From: Dethiobacter sp. | Lineage (GTDB): Bacteria > Bacillota > Dethiobacteria > DTU022 > UBA8154 | Direction of reading: 5' to 3' | NCBI GenBank assembly: GCA_020725665.1 | Contig: DYEO01000008.1 | Location: 91,221-155,220 of the forward strand | DNA: 64,000 bases | Shown: positions 10,062 to 19,169 of the stretch, in pieces | Position numbering within the stretch: the stretch's first letter is position 1 | Layout: each line of letters opens with the position of its first letter | Translations under genes and position numbers: made by a program | The notes under the pieces: model-generated | Databases searched by the model: none | Told to the model about the DNA's origin: nothing | The model's input: only the letters and a program-made list of their open reading frames with translations

Positions 10062-10640
10062 TTGACTGCTAAAAGCGATCCTGTTTGCTCCGAAATTTTA
10101 ACCATCAATCCCACGGACCCGGAGGGTTTCGTTCTCTTCGTTCGCCGGCTCAGCGAACTGCTACAGGATTTGGATCATCTTTTCCCTCCCCTGATCATAC
10201 TCTGTATCGGCAGCGATCGTTCCACCGGTGATGCCCTGGGTCCCCTGGTCGGCAGTATGCTCACAGGTATGAAAATGCAGGATGTTGTCGTTTACGGCAC
10301 CCTGGAGACTCCGGTTCACGCCCTTAACCTGGAACAGACATTTACTGCCTTAAGAGTGCGGCACGGCGAAAGGGTAATCCTGGCTGTGGATTCATCCCTG
10401 GGTGCAAAAAAAAACGTGGGCTGTCTCCAACTGGGTATGGGCAGTATTCGTCCCGGTGCCGGTGTGCATAAAAAATTACCGGCCGTGGGTGATTTTTTTA
10501 TTACCGGGATTGTCAACGTGGGAGGCTTTATGGAATTTCTGGTCTTACAAAGCACCAGGCTTGGCGTCGTTCTTCCCCTGGCCCGCTTCATCAGCAGCGG
10601 AATAATGCAGGCCCTTTTCCGCTCCGGCTTCCGGCAGTAG
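10062..10640 (+). CDS. yyaC: Spore protease YyaC (GPR-like)
   Basis: IILCIGSDRSTGDALGPLVGSML...DVVVYGTLETPVHALNLEQT...GERVILAVDSSLG; near parB/soj. Confidence 0.85.
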   Translation: MTAKSDPVCSEILTINPTDPEGFVLFVRRLSELLQDLDHLFPPLIILCIGSDRSTGDALGPLVGSMLTGMKMQDVVVYGTLETPVHALNLEQTFTALRVRHGERVILAVDSSLGAKKNVGCLQLGMGSIRPGAGVHKKLPAVGDFFITGIVNVGGFMEFLVLQSTRLGVVLPLARFISSGIMQALFRSGFRQ

Positions 10641-10644
10641 CCAC

Positions 10645-10708
10645 GGGGACGGTTCCATCGCCTTCCTACGGCCCTTAGCTGTGCTCAGGGGACGCTCGAA
10701 CCGTCCCC
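10645..10708. repeat. Inverted repeat GGGGACGGTTC...GAACCGTCCCC (REP-like intergenic palindrome)
   Basis: 11-bp perfect arms at 10645-10655 and 10698-10708, just downstream of yyaC. Confidence 0.75.
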
Positions 10709-10759
10709 ATGTCACCGCTAATTGCTAATTTGTCGTGCTATTAAGTCCGACTAATTCAG

Positions 10760-11293
10760 CTAGCGATTTTTACCCCGACTCCTTTCCGCAACAGCTTTAT
10801 CCCTGGCGGCATTATCCTTGCCGCCGGTTCCATCCTCCTTTTTTTCGTTAATCTCTATTATTTCCCTGTTTTGCTTTTCCCCATGCTCATGTATCTCATG
10901 GTTGACATGTTCCCCTTTATTTTCAGTGTGTACCCGTTTATCCTCCCGTATTTTCATCTTACAATTTCCAGTCAGGACGGCACCGTCTTCCACTGCTAAC
11001 GAGCCCACTTCCGCGTCGCCGACGAGTACTCCCGTGCTGCGGATATCCAGTTTCCCCTCCGTTTTTATGTTTCCCTCCACTCTGCCGGCCAGAATCACAT
11101 TAATACAATCAATACGGGCTTGCACCAGGCCGTCTTCTCCAATGATCACATCGCTCCGGGAAGTAATTTCTCCCTTAAAACTGCCATCTATGCGGATACT
11201 TCCCTTGGACTGCAGGCTACCGCTCAGTACTGTTTCTTTTCCGATCAACGTTTCTATTTTTTGTGAAACCGTTATTTTTTGTTTACCGAACAA
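10760..11293 (-). CDS. Bactofilin (polymer-forming cytoskeletal protein)
   Basis: ETLIGKETVLSGSLQSKGSIRIDGSFKGEITSRSDVIIGEDGLVQARIDCINVILAGRVEGNIKTEGKLDIRSTGVLVGDAEVGSLAVEDGAVLTGNCKM; long polar C-tail. Confidence 0.93.
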   Translation of the reverse strand: MFGKQKITVSQKIETLIGKETVLSGSLQSKGSIRIDGSFKGEITSRSDVIIGEDGLVQARIDCINVILAGRVEGNIKTEGKLDIRSTGVLVGDAEVGSLAVEDGAVLTGNCKMKIREDKRVHTENKGEHVNHEIHEHGEKQNREIIEINEKKEDGTGGKDNAARDKAVAERSRGKNR

Positions 11294-11308
11294 AAGCTTC
11301 CACCTTTC

Positions 11309-12250
11309 TTAGGGCATATAGTCCCTGGGATTTACGGCAACGCCGTTTACAAAGACGGTATAGTGGAGATGTGGTCCCGTGCTCATACCCGTGTTGCCCA
11401 TGTAGCCGATAAGCTGCCCTTTATTCACCGTATCGCCCCTGCTCACGGCAAATCCGGAGAGGTGGCCGTAAATGGTCTGATAACCATACCCGTGGTCGAG
11501 CATAATATAGTTTCCAATACCGCGCCGGTAAACGGCAAAACTAACTTTGCCGTCAGCTGTCGCATAGATGGGTGTTCCCCGGGGTGCTGCAATATCTATA
11601 CCGTCATGAAATTCCCTTCTCCCTGTAAACGGTGAACGGCGGGGACCAAATTCAGAGGTTACTCTCCCTCGCGTCGGCCATATGGAAGGGGTGGACGCAA
11701 GCTCCCGTTTATACTCCAGGACCTCCTCTTTTAACTGTAACATTTCTTCCGTTCGCTGCAGGAGTAAATCCTGCAGCAGAGAAATATTCATCACGGTCCG
11801 GTCTATTACCTGGTTGCCCCCACGGCCGGGCAGGACCCGGGACAGGTTGTCATCGTTAAAGGCAATCGCTCCGAGGGAATCCCTTTCGTTTCCCTGGGCA
11901 GGCGGCAATTCCACCATCCTGCGTACTTCATGCCCCAGATGCTCTACCTGTTCAACCTTGGCCAGCAATTCCTCCGTCGTGCTGGCCAAAAGGTCAAGTT
12001 GTTCACCGAGCAGACGGTTTTCCGCCCGCAGTTTTTCCACAGTAATATTGTCATCCGGAACTTTCCAGTAAGAATGAAAGGCTACAAAAGCCACCAGCAA
12101 GGAGACAACCACCAGCACACTGAGAAGTTGCAACAAGAACAGGGGAATGCGCAGGCTCAACACCGATTCTTCCGTATGGGGAATCACCATTAACGTAAAG
12201 TGGCGGCCCTTATTTTTCATGCTCATAATCCTTTTGCCTCCCGGCGGCAA
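11309..12250 (-). CDS. M23 family metallopeptidase with N-terminal membrane anchor
   Basis: Lysostaphin-type motifs REFHDGIDIAAPRGTPIYATADGKVSF, GYGYQTIYGHLSG, GNTGMSTGPHLHYTVFVNG. Confidence 0.93.
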   Translation of the reverse strand: MPPGGKRIMSMKNKGRHFTLMVIPHTEESVLSLRIPLFLLQLLSVLVVVSLLVAFVAFHSYWKVPDDNITVEKLRAENRLLGEQLDLLASTTEELLAKVEQVEHLGHEVRRMVELPPAQGNERDSLGAIAFNDDNLSRVLPGRGGNQVIDRTVMNISLLQDLLLQRTEEMLQLKEEVLEYKRELASTPSIWPTRGRVTSEFGPRRSPFTGRREFHDGIDIAAPRGTPIYATADGKVSFAVYRRGIGNYIMLDHGYGYQTIYGHLSGFAVSRGDTVNKGQLIGYMGNTGMSTGPHLHYTVFVNGVAVNPRDYMP

Positions 12251-12307
12251 TTGGGGGGGTAAAACTGGCTTATTAATTCTTCTCCAGGAATTTGAAAATT
12301 CCTTCTT

Positions 12308-12994
12308 TTATAGTAAAAATAAAAGGCAGATATTTATAGGTATGGCCGGAAGCAGGCCGGCAACAGGGATGCGGGTTACCTTTAGCACATTCAAACCAAT
12401 AGCCAAAATTAACAACCCCCCAACACCGGAAATTTCCACCGCCATCTCCGGTGTTAGAAAGGGGCTGATGATTAAGGCAAAAAAAACTATGGCGCCCTGG
12501 TATAAGAACACAGGAATGGCGGAGAGACAAATACCCCAACCCATAGCTGCGGCAAAAGGTATGGCTGCAGTACCATCAAGCAGGGCTTTAGTCGTGAGAA
12601 TGCTATGGGTGCCGTAAAGACCGCTTTCCAGCGAACCCATGATCGCCATGGGGCCTATCCCATATAAAAGAGAAGCGAAAATCAAGGCTTTTCCCATTCT
12701 TTCTCCGCCCTTCACCCGGGATTCCATTTTCTTTTCCCAGGCATTCAACCTGTTTTGAATCCCCAGCAATTCCCCCGCCAGGCCTCCCAGCACCAGGGAG
12801 AGAGTCATGATGAGTATGTTCTGCCCCTGCGTAGCCATCTGAAAACCGATGAGTAAAGTCACAAGCCCGAGCGCTTGCAGCGTTATCTCCTGCAGGGGGG
12901 CGGTAAAGCGCCTTCCCAGCAGTGTGCCCAGCAGGCCTCCAAAAATGATCGCCAGAGCGTTTGCAATTACGCCAAGGTAGTTGGCCAGGTACAT
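12308..12994 (-). CDS. DUF554 family membrane protein
   Basis: IFGGLLGTLLGRRF...LGLVTLLIGFQMATQGQNILIMTLSLVLGGLAGELLGI. Confidence 0.85.
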   Translation of the reverse strand: MYLANYLGVIANALAIIFGGLLGTLLGRRFTAPLQEITLQALGLVTLLIGFQMATQGQNILIMTLSLVLGGLAGELLGIQNRLNAWEKKMESRVKGGERMGKALIFASLLYGIGPMAIMGSLESGLYGTHSILTTKALLDGTAAIPFAAAMGWGICLSAIPVFLYQGAIVFFALIISPFLTPEMAVEISGVGGLLILAIGLNVLKVTRIPVAGLLPAIPINICLLFLL

Positions 12995-13043
12995 CGCATA
13001 TCTCCTTCAGCACAGCAAGGACTGATTGACCTTTCAGGTAAAT

Positions 13044-13059
13044 TGTTTCACGTGAAACA
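13044..13059. promoter_or_regulatory. parS centromere site
   Basis: TGTTTCACGTGAAACA, exact match to the Firmicutes parS 16-mer, between parB and the DUF554 gene. Confidence 0.95.
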
Positions 13060-13071
13060 TTTTATAAGGAT

Positions 13072-13953
13072 TTATTCCTCATCTTTTTTCTCCCACAACA
13101 ATATGCCGGCGATCCGCTCCAAATCTTCATCGCTGTAAAAGGATAATTCGATTTTACCTTCTTGCCCATATCTCTTTATTAAGACCTTTGTGCCGTATTG
13201 TTTGCGTAATTTTTCTTCCAGCTCTGCAATAAGCAATTCCCCCACTTCAGGGGTTTTGCCTATCGCTTTCCTCACATTTTTTTTCTTTTTCAAAGCGCGC
13301 AACAGCTTTTCCACCTGGCGGACATTGAGTTGCCTTGCAATAATTTCTGAGGCCAACCCCCGTTGCCTTTCGCCCTCCGTCAGGGCGAGGAGCGGCCTGG
13401 CTTGTCCCGGTGTGAGAATGCCCTGTTCCAGATAATTTTGCACCAGGGGATCCAGAGAGAGGAGACGGATTGCGTTGGCAATGGCGGAACGGCTCTTGCC
13501 CAGCTTTGCAGCCAGTTCCTCCTGAGTAATACCATATTCCTGGATCAGGAGTTGTAAGGCATTGGCCTCCTCAATGGGGTTGAGGTCCTCACGCTGCAGG
13601 TTTTCGATAAGGGCGATGGCCATCAATTGTTCCGCCGGATAATCTTTTACCAGTGCGGGTATGGTTTTTAGCCCGGCCATAGCAGCAGCCCGCAATCTCC
13701 GCTCCCCGGCAACAAGGATATAGGCATCTCCCCTCTTTTGCACGATTATGGGTTGAATTACACCGTAATTCGTTATTGTTTCCGCCATTTCCCTTAACTT
13801 CTCCTCGTCGAAATCCTTGCGCGGTTGGTTGGGGTTGGCATTGATTTTTTCCAGGGGCAACTCCACCGCTCCTGTCCCACTATCCTCAGTTATAAAACTT
13901 TCTCCCCCAGGAATAAAAGCTCCCAATCCTTTCCCCAGCCTGCGTTTGCTCAC
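13072..13953 (-). CDS. parB: Chromosome partitioning protein ParB/Spo0J
   Basis: RRLGKGLGAFIPGG..., INANPNQPRKDFDEEKLREMAETI, VAGERRLRAAAMAG, IENLQREDLNPIEEA. Confidence 0.96.
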   Translation of the reverse strand: MSKRRLGKGLGAFIPGGESFITEDSGTGAVELPLEKINANPNQPRKDFDEEKLREMAETITNYGVIQPIIVQKRGDAYILVAGERRLRAAAMAGLKTIPALVKDYPAEQLMAIALIENLQREDLNPIEEANALQLLIQEYGITQEELAAKLGKSRSAIANAIRLLSLDPLVQNYLEQGILTPGQARPLLALTEGERQRGLASEIIARQLNVRQVEKLLRALKKKKNVRKAIGKTPEVGELLIAELEEKLRKQYGTKVLIKRYGQEGKIELSFYSDEDLERIAGILLWEKKDEE

Positions 13954-14708
13954 CTTTCCAACACCTCCCCTGCCAGTTGTTTATACTCCTCCGCTCCCTT
14001 GCTGCGCGGATCATAATCCAGGATCGGTTCGCCGTGGCTGGGCGCCTCGCTTAGTCTCACATTGCGTGGAATAACTGCGTTAAACACCTTTGCCCCAAAA
14101 TATTTTTTTACTTCCTCTGCAACCTGGGATGAAAGATTTGTCCGTACATCATACATGGTAAGGAGAACACCCATAATCTTCAGCCCTTTATTGAGATACT
14201 TCCTGATCAGGTCTATGGTTTTTACCAGTTGGGCCAATCCTTCCAGAGCGTAATATTCGCACTGTATCGGTATAAGAACCGCATCGGCGGCCGTGAACGC
14301 GTTAACGGTAAGCAGGCTAAGGGAAGGAGGGCAGTCAATAATCACAAAATCATACTTATCCCGTACCGGTTCAAGCAACCTTTTTAAGCGATGCTCCCTG
14401 GAAATGGTGGAAACCAGTTCAATCTCCGCACCTGCAAGCTTAATTGTGGCGGGAATTATATGCAGGTTTTTCTGCCGGGTGTTATAGATTACTTTCTCCA
14501 CGGGGATTTCATTAATCAGGGCGTCATAGATGCATTTTCCTATTTTTCTTTTATCTATTCCCACCCCGCTGGTGGCATTTCCCTGGGGATCTATATCCAG
14601 AAGTAAAACTTTTTTACCGAAGGAAGCCAGGTAAGCGCTCAGGTTGACTGCAGTTGTTGTTTTACCCACCCCCCCTTTCTGGTTTGTTATGGCAATAACT
14701 CCCTGCAA
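13950..14708 (-). CDS. soj: Chromosome partitioning ATPase Soj/ParA
   Basis: MQGVIAITNQKGGVGKTTTAVNLSAYLASFGKKVLLLDIDPQGNATSGVGID. Confidence 0.97.
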   Translation of the reverse strand: MQGVIAITNQKGGVGKTTTAVNLSAYLASFGKKVLLLDIDPQGNATSGVGIDKRKIGKCIYDALINEIPVEKVIYNTRQKNLHIIPATIKLAGAEIELVSTISREHRLKRLLEPVRDKYDFVIIDCPPSLSLLTVNAFTAADAVLIPIQCEYYALEGLAQLVKTIDLIRKYLNKGLKIMGVLLTMYDVRTNLSSQVAEEVKKYFGAKVFNAVIPRNVRLSEAPSHGEPILDYDPRSKGAEEYKQLAGEVLER

Positions 14709-14879
14709 AAAGCGTCACCTCGTTTAGACATTTTATTGTACGCTATGCCGTAAGGGGACATCACCGGCAAGAATACGCTAATCTTTCTGCTAAATATTCG
14801 TGGGAACAAAAATATTTCCTGCTCTATTCCTTTCATCTTTTGCAATTTGTAAGTTATAAAGGACGGAGTAGACCAGATT

Positions 14880-14904
14880 AAAAAACGGGGATTTCGATCC
14901 CCGT
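14880..14904 (-). terminator. Rho-independent terminator downstream of the noc-like gene
   Basis: Minus strand ACGGGGATCGAAATCCCCGT followed by T-rich TTTTTAATC. Confidence 0.7.
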
Positions 14905-14971
14905 GGCCTTGTTGGGTGGGCGGGTACGGGCCCCGTCCCGGCGTCATTTAATTCTGCTCCGCCTGTCAACT

Positions 14972-15829
14972 TTAAACTTTCAGCTGTTTTTTTCTTTCCT
15001 TTTCTTTTTTGGGAAGGCTGATACATATCTCCCAGCAGTCTTCTTTCTCTACTTCCTGAAGACTGGGGTTTAGGCCGGCCTTGCGGATCACCTGCACAGC
15101 CTGCCTGATCGTGTTGAGAAAAATACGCAGGTCTCTGACAATCACCTTGCGACGGCTTTTCTCTGCCATTTCCCCTTCCTTCTCTTGCGCCAACTTGCTG
15201 ACCAGACTTTCTGTTTCGCTCACGTTCAGATTTTGTTGCAGGATGAATTCTGCAGCTTTCTGCTGCTTTTCCGGGGAATCCAGTTTTAAGAGGGTGCGAG
15301 CATGCCTTTCGGTCAATTTCCCCTCCCCAAGGAGGATCTTTATGGTAGGGGGCAATTTGAGCAGACGCAGTTTGTTTGCGATAGTGGACTGGCTTTTCCC
15401 CAGGCGTTGGGCCAGTACCTCCTGCGTAAGGTTAAATTCCTCAATCAGCCGTTTATAACCCTGGGCCTCCTCGATAATATTCAGGTTTTCTCGCTGCAAG
15501 TTTTCAATCAAAGTCACTGCAGCAAGGGAACTTCCACGGTAATCCCTGATAATCGCCGGGATCTCCTGCCATTTCAGCAGTTTGCAGGCCAGGTAGCGCC
15601 TTTCCCCGGCAACAATGCTGTAACCCTCTTCCTCCTGGGTTACGATTATCGGTTGCAACATACCATATGTCTTAATGGATTGGGCCAATTCCTGAATTTT
15701 TTCCTCATCAAAGTTCTCACGAGGCTGGTAGCGGTTACTGCGGATCAGTTGCAGGGAAATCTTTTTAACTTCCTCCGCAGTCTCCAGCTTCTGACCCGGT
15801 TCACGAAATTTTCCCCGCAAATCCACCAT
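14972..15829 (-). CDS. noc: ParB/RepB/Spo0J family protein, Noc-like nucleoid occlusion paralogue
   Basis: IRSNRYQPRENFDEEKIQELAQSIKTYGMLQPIIVTQEEEGYSIVAGERRYLACKLL; located directly downstream of rsmG as noc is in Bacillus. Confidence 0.82.
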   Translation of the reverse strand: MVDLRGKFREPGQKLETAEEVKKISLQLIRSNRYQPRENFDEEKIQELAQSIKTYGMLQPIIVTQEEEGYSIVAGERRYLACKLLKWQEIPAIIRDYRGSSLAAVTLIENLQRENLNIIEEAQGYKRLIEEFNLTQEVLAQRLGKSQSTIANKLRLLKLPPTIKILLGEGKLTERHARTLLKLDSPEKQQKAAEFILQQNLNVSETESLVSKLAQEKEGEMAEKSRRKVIVRDLRIFLNTIRQAVQVIRKAGLNPSLQEVEKEDCWEICISLPKKEKERKKQLKV

Positions 15830-16165
15830 CTCGCCATCACCCGTCTTTGCAAAAGTTATGCTCTTCTATCCGGAGAGATCTTTTTCCTATATGATAAAAT
15901 ATTTCGACAAGCTCCTTTTATTTCCTTCTCAAGCAGGGCAAATTTTTTTAAAGCATGTACAAGGGGCGGGTCCCGTATTCCGGCATGCGTCAAAAGTTAA
16001 AAGCCAAAAGTCAAAGGCTGGAAAAATGAGTTTACCTGTTATTTTGGCCTCCGGGAACAGCAGCTTTATCTGTAAGCAAACACTTTTACTAAATAACTTT
16101 TTTACTAAATAACTTTTGACATGGATTTGGATTCTAGTAATGAATGTAAATGCTTTTCCCTGTCT

Positions 16166-16894
16166 CTACTTTGCTCCCCGCAGGCGAAAAGGCCTTTTTT
16201 GCGGCATGCCCACTCTACGGGGAAAACGTGCCTCTGTCTCCCTGACCTTCTCAAAAATAAGAATGCGCCGCTCCTTGCCCTGGGGCGGGAGAGTGTAGGA
16301 GATTTCCTCACGCAATATCCCGCCGCAACAGGCGATTATCTCTTGCGCCTCTGCCAATTCTTCTCCGGCAGAAGGCCCTTTAAACGCCCAAAAATAACCG
16401 CCCCGCCGCACCAGTGGAAGAGCGAGTTCTGCCAGTACTACAAGTGATGCCACAGCCCGTGCTGTTACCCAGTTGTAAGTCTCCCTTCCCTTACCCCGGC
16501 CCATCTCTTCCGCTCTTAGCTGCAAAAAATGTATATCTGAGAGGTCCAGACAGGCAGTAAGCCTTTTTAAAAAAGTCATTTTCTTCAGTGATGCTTCCAA
16601 CAGGTAAAGTCTTAAGTTAGGGCAGAATATTTTAAGAGGCACCCCGGGAAAACCGGCGCCGCTGCCCAGGTCCAGCAGTTCTTCTGCCGGACATCCGCCT
16701 GCTATGGCCACACCTGAAAGGGAATCCAGAAAATGATCGTAGAGTACAGCCTCCTCCCCGCAGATACGTGTCAGGTTGTACTTTTTGTTTTCCGCCTGCA
16801 GAAAATTATCATAACGGCCAAGCAGTTCTGCCTGCCCCGCGCTGAGCTTGATCCCGCACGCTGCGGCCGTTTCCATAATCTTAGAACTATCCAT
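16166..16894 (-). CDS. rsmG: 16S rRNA (guanine527-N7)-methyltransferase
   Basis: [59 protein letters not shown]. Confidence 0.95.
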   Translation of the reverse strand: MDSSKIMETAAACGIKLSAGQAELLGRYDNFLQAENKKYNLTRICGEEAVLYDHFLDSLSGVAIAGGCPAEELLDLGSGAGFPGVPLKIFCPNLRLYLLEASLKKMTFLKRLTACLDLSDIHFLQLRAEEMGRGKGRETYNWVTARAVASLVVLAELALPLVRRGGYFWAFKGPSAGEELAEAQEIIACCGGILREEISYTLPPQGKERRILIFEKVRETEARFPRRVGMPQKRPFRLRGAK

Positions 16895-16914
16895 CTCCTG
16901 TTACAGCTCCCCGT

Positions 16915-18336
16915 TTATTTACCGATACAAAATTTACTGAAAATTTGATCCAGAATATCGGCGGGAAGTTCTTCGCCAAGGAGATTCTGCAGCTTTTCGT
17001 AAGCCTGCTGTAAATCAACGGCCACCAGATCGAGTGGGAGATTTTTCCCCAGGGCTGAAACAGCGTCTTCCAGACAGGCAACTATTTCCTCAATCAGGGC
17101 AGCCTGTCGTGCCGCCATTACCAGGGCTCCCTCTTCTCCTCCCACCTCCCCGGAGAAGGCTGTTTTTACGATTGCCTCCTCCAGGTCCGCCATTCCTTCC
17201 CCTGTCACTACAGAGGTCTTAATCAACCGTTTCCCCGGAAATAATTTTTCCAGTTCTTCAGGCGTCACTTTGAGTTCGCGGTCGATCTTGTTGCCAATGA
17301 TAATTAACTCCTGGCGCTCCACGTGGGGCAGGTTTTCATATATCCACATGTCCTCCCTGTCAATCCCGCCTGCAAGGTCAACCATAAAAAGAAGCAGGTC
17401 TGCGGCTTCAATGGCCCGGCGGGAATAGTCCATACCGATCCTTTCCACTGTATCGCCGTCACGGCGCAAGCCTGCCGTATCCATGAGGCGCAGGGGAACG
17501 CCTCTTAGGTTTACATAATCCGTGAGCAAATCCCGGGTTGTACCCGGCACGGCGGTGACAATGGCCCGATCCTCATGTAATAAATAATTATAAAGGGATG
17601 ACTTTCCCACGTTTGGCTTGCCGGCAATAACCGTCTTCAACCCTTCCTGCAGGATACGGCCCTGCGCGCTGCGCCGGTGCAACGAAAGAGCTTTATTCCG
17701 CAGCTTTTCCACCCTCACCCGTAGCCCCTTGTAATCTGCCGGTTCCACATCCTCCAGGGGAAAATCGGCATCCACCTCGATGGCGGCCCGCAAGTCAAGC
17801 AATTCCTGCCCCATTTCCTCCATCTCCTGGGAAAGAAAGCCCTTTAGTCCCTGTAAAGAAGAAAACAAGCCTCGCGTTGTCCTGGCATTGATAATGGAGA
17901 GAACACTTTCCGCCTGCACCAGGTCAATACGCCCGTTTAAAAAAGCCCTCTTCGTAAACTCTCCGGGTTCAGCCAGGCGTACTCCCATTCCTAATATTAG
18001 ATTTAATATATTTCCCAAGGGAACGGCTCCCCCGTGAGCATTGATTTCAACCACGTCCTCACAGGTGTACGTATGGGGGGCGGGCATAAAGCTAATCAGC
18101 ACCTCGTCCAGCTCCATTCCCGCTTCATCAACGATGTAGCCGTAATAGAGCTGTCGCGGCCGGTAATTAAAATTCTCCCCGGATCTCCGCCTGAGCTTAT
18201 TTCCCCTTCCCCCGCGGACAAAGATGCGGTGTGCCACTTCGTAGGATGCACTTCCGCTCATACGAATAATGCCAATCCCCCCCTGCCCCGGCGGGGTCGA
18301 GACAGCCACAATGGTATCGCTGTTTTCATCCTTCAA
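16915..18336 (-). CDS. mnmE: tRNA modification GTPase MnmE (TrmE)
   Basis: DTIVAVSTPPGQGGIGIIRMSG..., GKPNVGKSSLYNYLL, terminal FCIGK. Confidence 0.97.
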   Translation of the reverse strand: MKDENSDTIVAVSTPPGQGGIGIIRMSGSASYEVAHRIFVRGGRGNKLRRRSGENFNYRPRQLYYGYIVDEAGMELDEVLISFMPAPHTYTCEDVVEINAHGGAVPLGNILNLILGMGVRLAEPGEFTKRAFLNGRIDLVQAESVLSIINARTTRGLFSSLQGLKGFLSQEMEEMGQELLDLRAAIEVDADFPLEDVEPADYKGLRVRVEKLRNKALSLHRRSAQGRILQEGLKTVIAGKPNVGKSSLYNYLLHEDRAIVTAVPGTTRDLLTDYVNLRGVPLRLMDTAGLRRDGDTVERIGMDYSRRAIEAADLLLFMVDLAGGIDREDMWIYENLPHVERQELIIIGNKIDRELKVTPEELEKLFPGKRLIKTSVVTGEGMADLEEAIVKTAFSGEVGGEEGALVMAARQAALIEEIVACLEDAVSALGKNLPLDLVAVDLQQAYEKLQNLLGEELPADILDQIFSKFCIGK

Positions 18337-18487
18337 TTTTTTTTCCTCCTAAAAAATGCGTACGTTGGAAATTAGCTGTTGGAAGTTAGGGCGCCGAAAA
18401 ACTGTGCGCAAAAACACATCCGCTATTCTCATGGTCGCTTTTTCCGCCAATACATGGGCGGCATGTCGTTCTATCCCTGCTTAATAT

Positions 18488-18523
18488 AAAAAGCCGCATA
18501 CGCTCTCCCCGGAACGATGCGGC
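18488..18523 (-). terminator. Terminator after jag
   Basis: Minus strand GCCGCAT...ATGCGGC followed by TTTTTATATT. Confidence 0.7.
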
Positions 18524-18539
18524 CATATAGCGTTGTATC

Positions 18540-19169
18540 TTAAGGCTGACGCGGTGTTATTATAACCTTACGGAATGGTTCTTCGCCCTTACTGTAGGTT
18601 TCCACGTCCTTATTGTTTTTCAGTGCCAGATGTATAATACGTCGCTCCTGAGAGGTCATCGGTTCGAGGGAAACTTCCCTGTTTGTACGCCTGGCTTTTC
18701 CGGCCATATTTTCAGCGAGTTGCTCCAGGCTCTTTTCACGACGCACACGGTAATTTTCCACATCGAGTAAAACACGCCTTTTCTGTTCGTAAAAATTCCG
18801 GCTGAGGACCACGTTGCACAGGTATTGCAGGGCATTCAGCGTATTACCCCTTTTTCCGATAAGCACACCCATACGATTACCTCTAATCTCTACGTGAAGG
18901 CTATCCTCTTCCTCTTTGACAACTTTAACCTGACCTTCCAAGCCGATGAGGCGCAGGATCTCTTGTAAAAAATTTTTAATAAGCTCTACAGGCTCCTGAA
19001 TAACCGTTAGTTTTACCCTGGCCGGTTTGTTTGACAGTATTTTAAAAAGCCCCGTCGAGGCCTCACTTAACACATCAACTTTAACATTATCTTTCCGTAC
19101 GCCCAACTGCAATATTCCCTCCTGCAGGGCTTCTTCCACGCTTTTAGCGCTGATTTCTATGGATCTCAT
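18540..19169 (-). CDS. jag: RNA-binding protein Jag/KhpB (Jag-N, KH, R3H)
   Basis: MRSIEISAKSVEEALQEGILQLGV..., GVLIGKRGNTLNALQYLCNVVL, MTSQERRIIHLALKNNKDVETYSKGEEPFRKVIITPR. Confidence 0.95.
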   Translation of the reverse strand: MRSIEISAKSVEEALQEGILQLGVRKDNVKVDVLSEASTGLFKILSNKPARVKLTVIQEPVELIKNFLQEILRLIGLEGQVKVVKEEEDSLHVEIRGNRMGVLIGKRGNTLNALQYLCNVVLSRNFYEQKRRVLLDVENYRVRREKSLEQLAENMAGKARRTNREVSLEPMTSQERRIIHLALKNNKDVETYSKGEEPFRKVIITPRQP

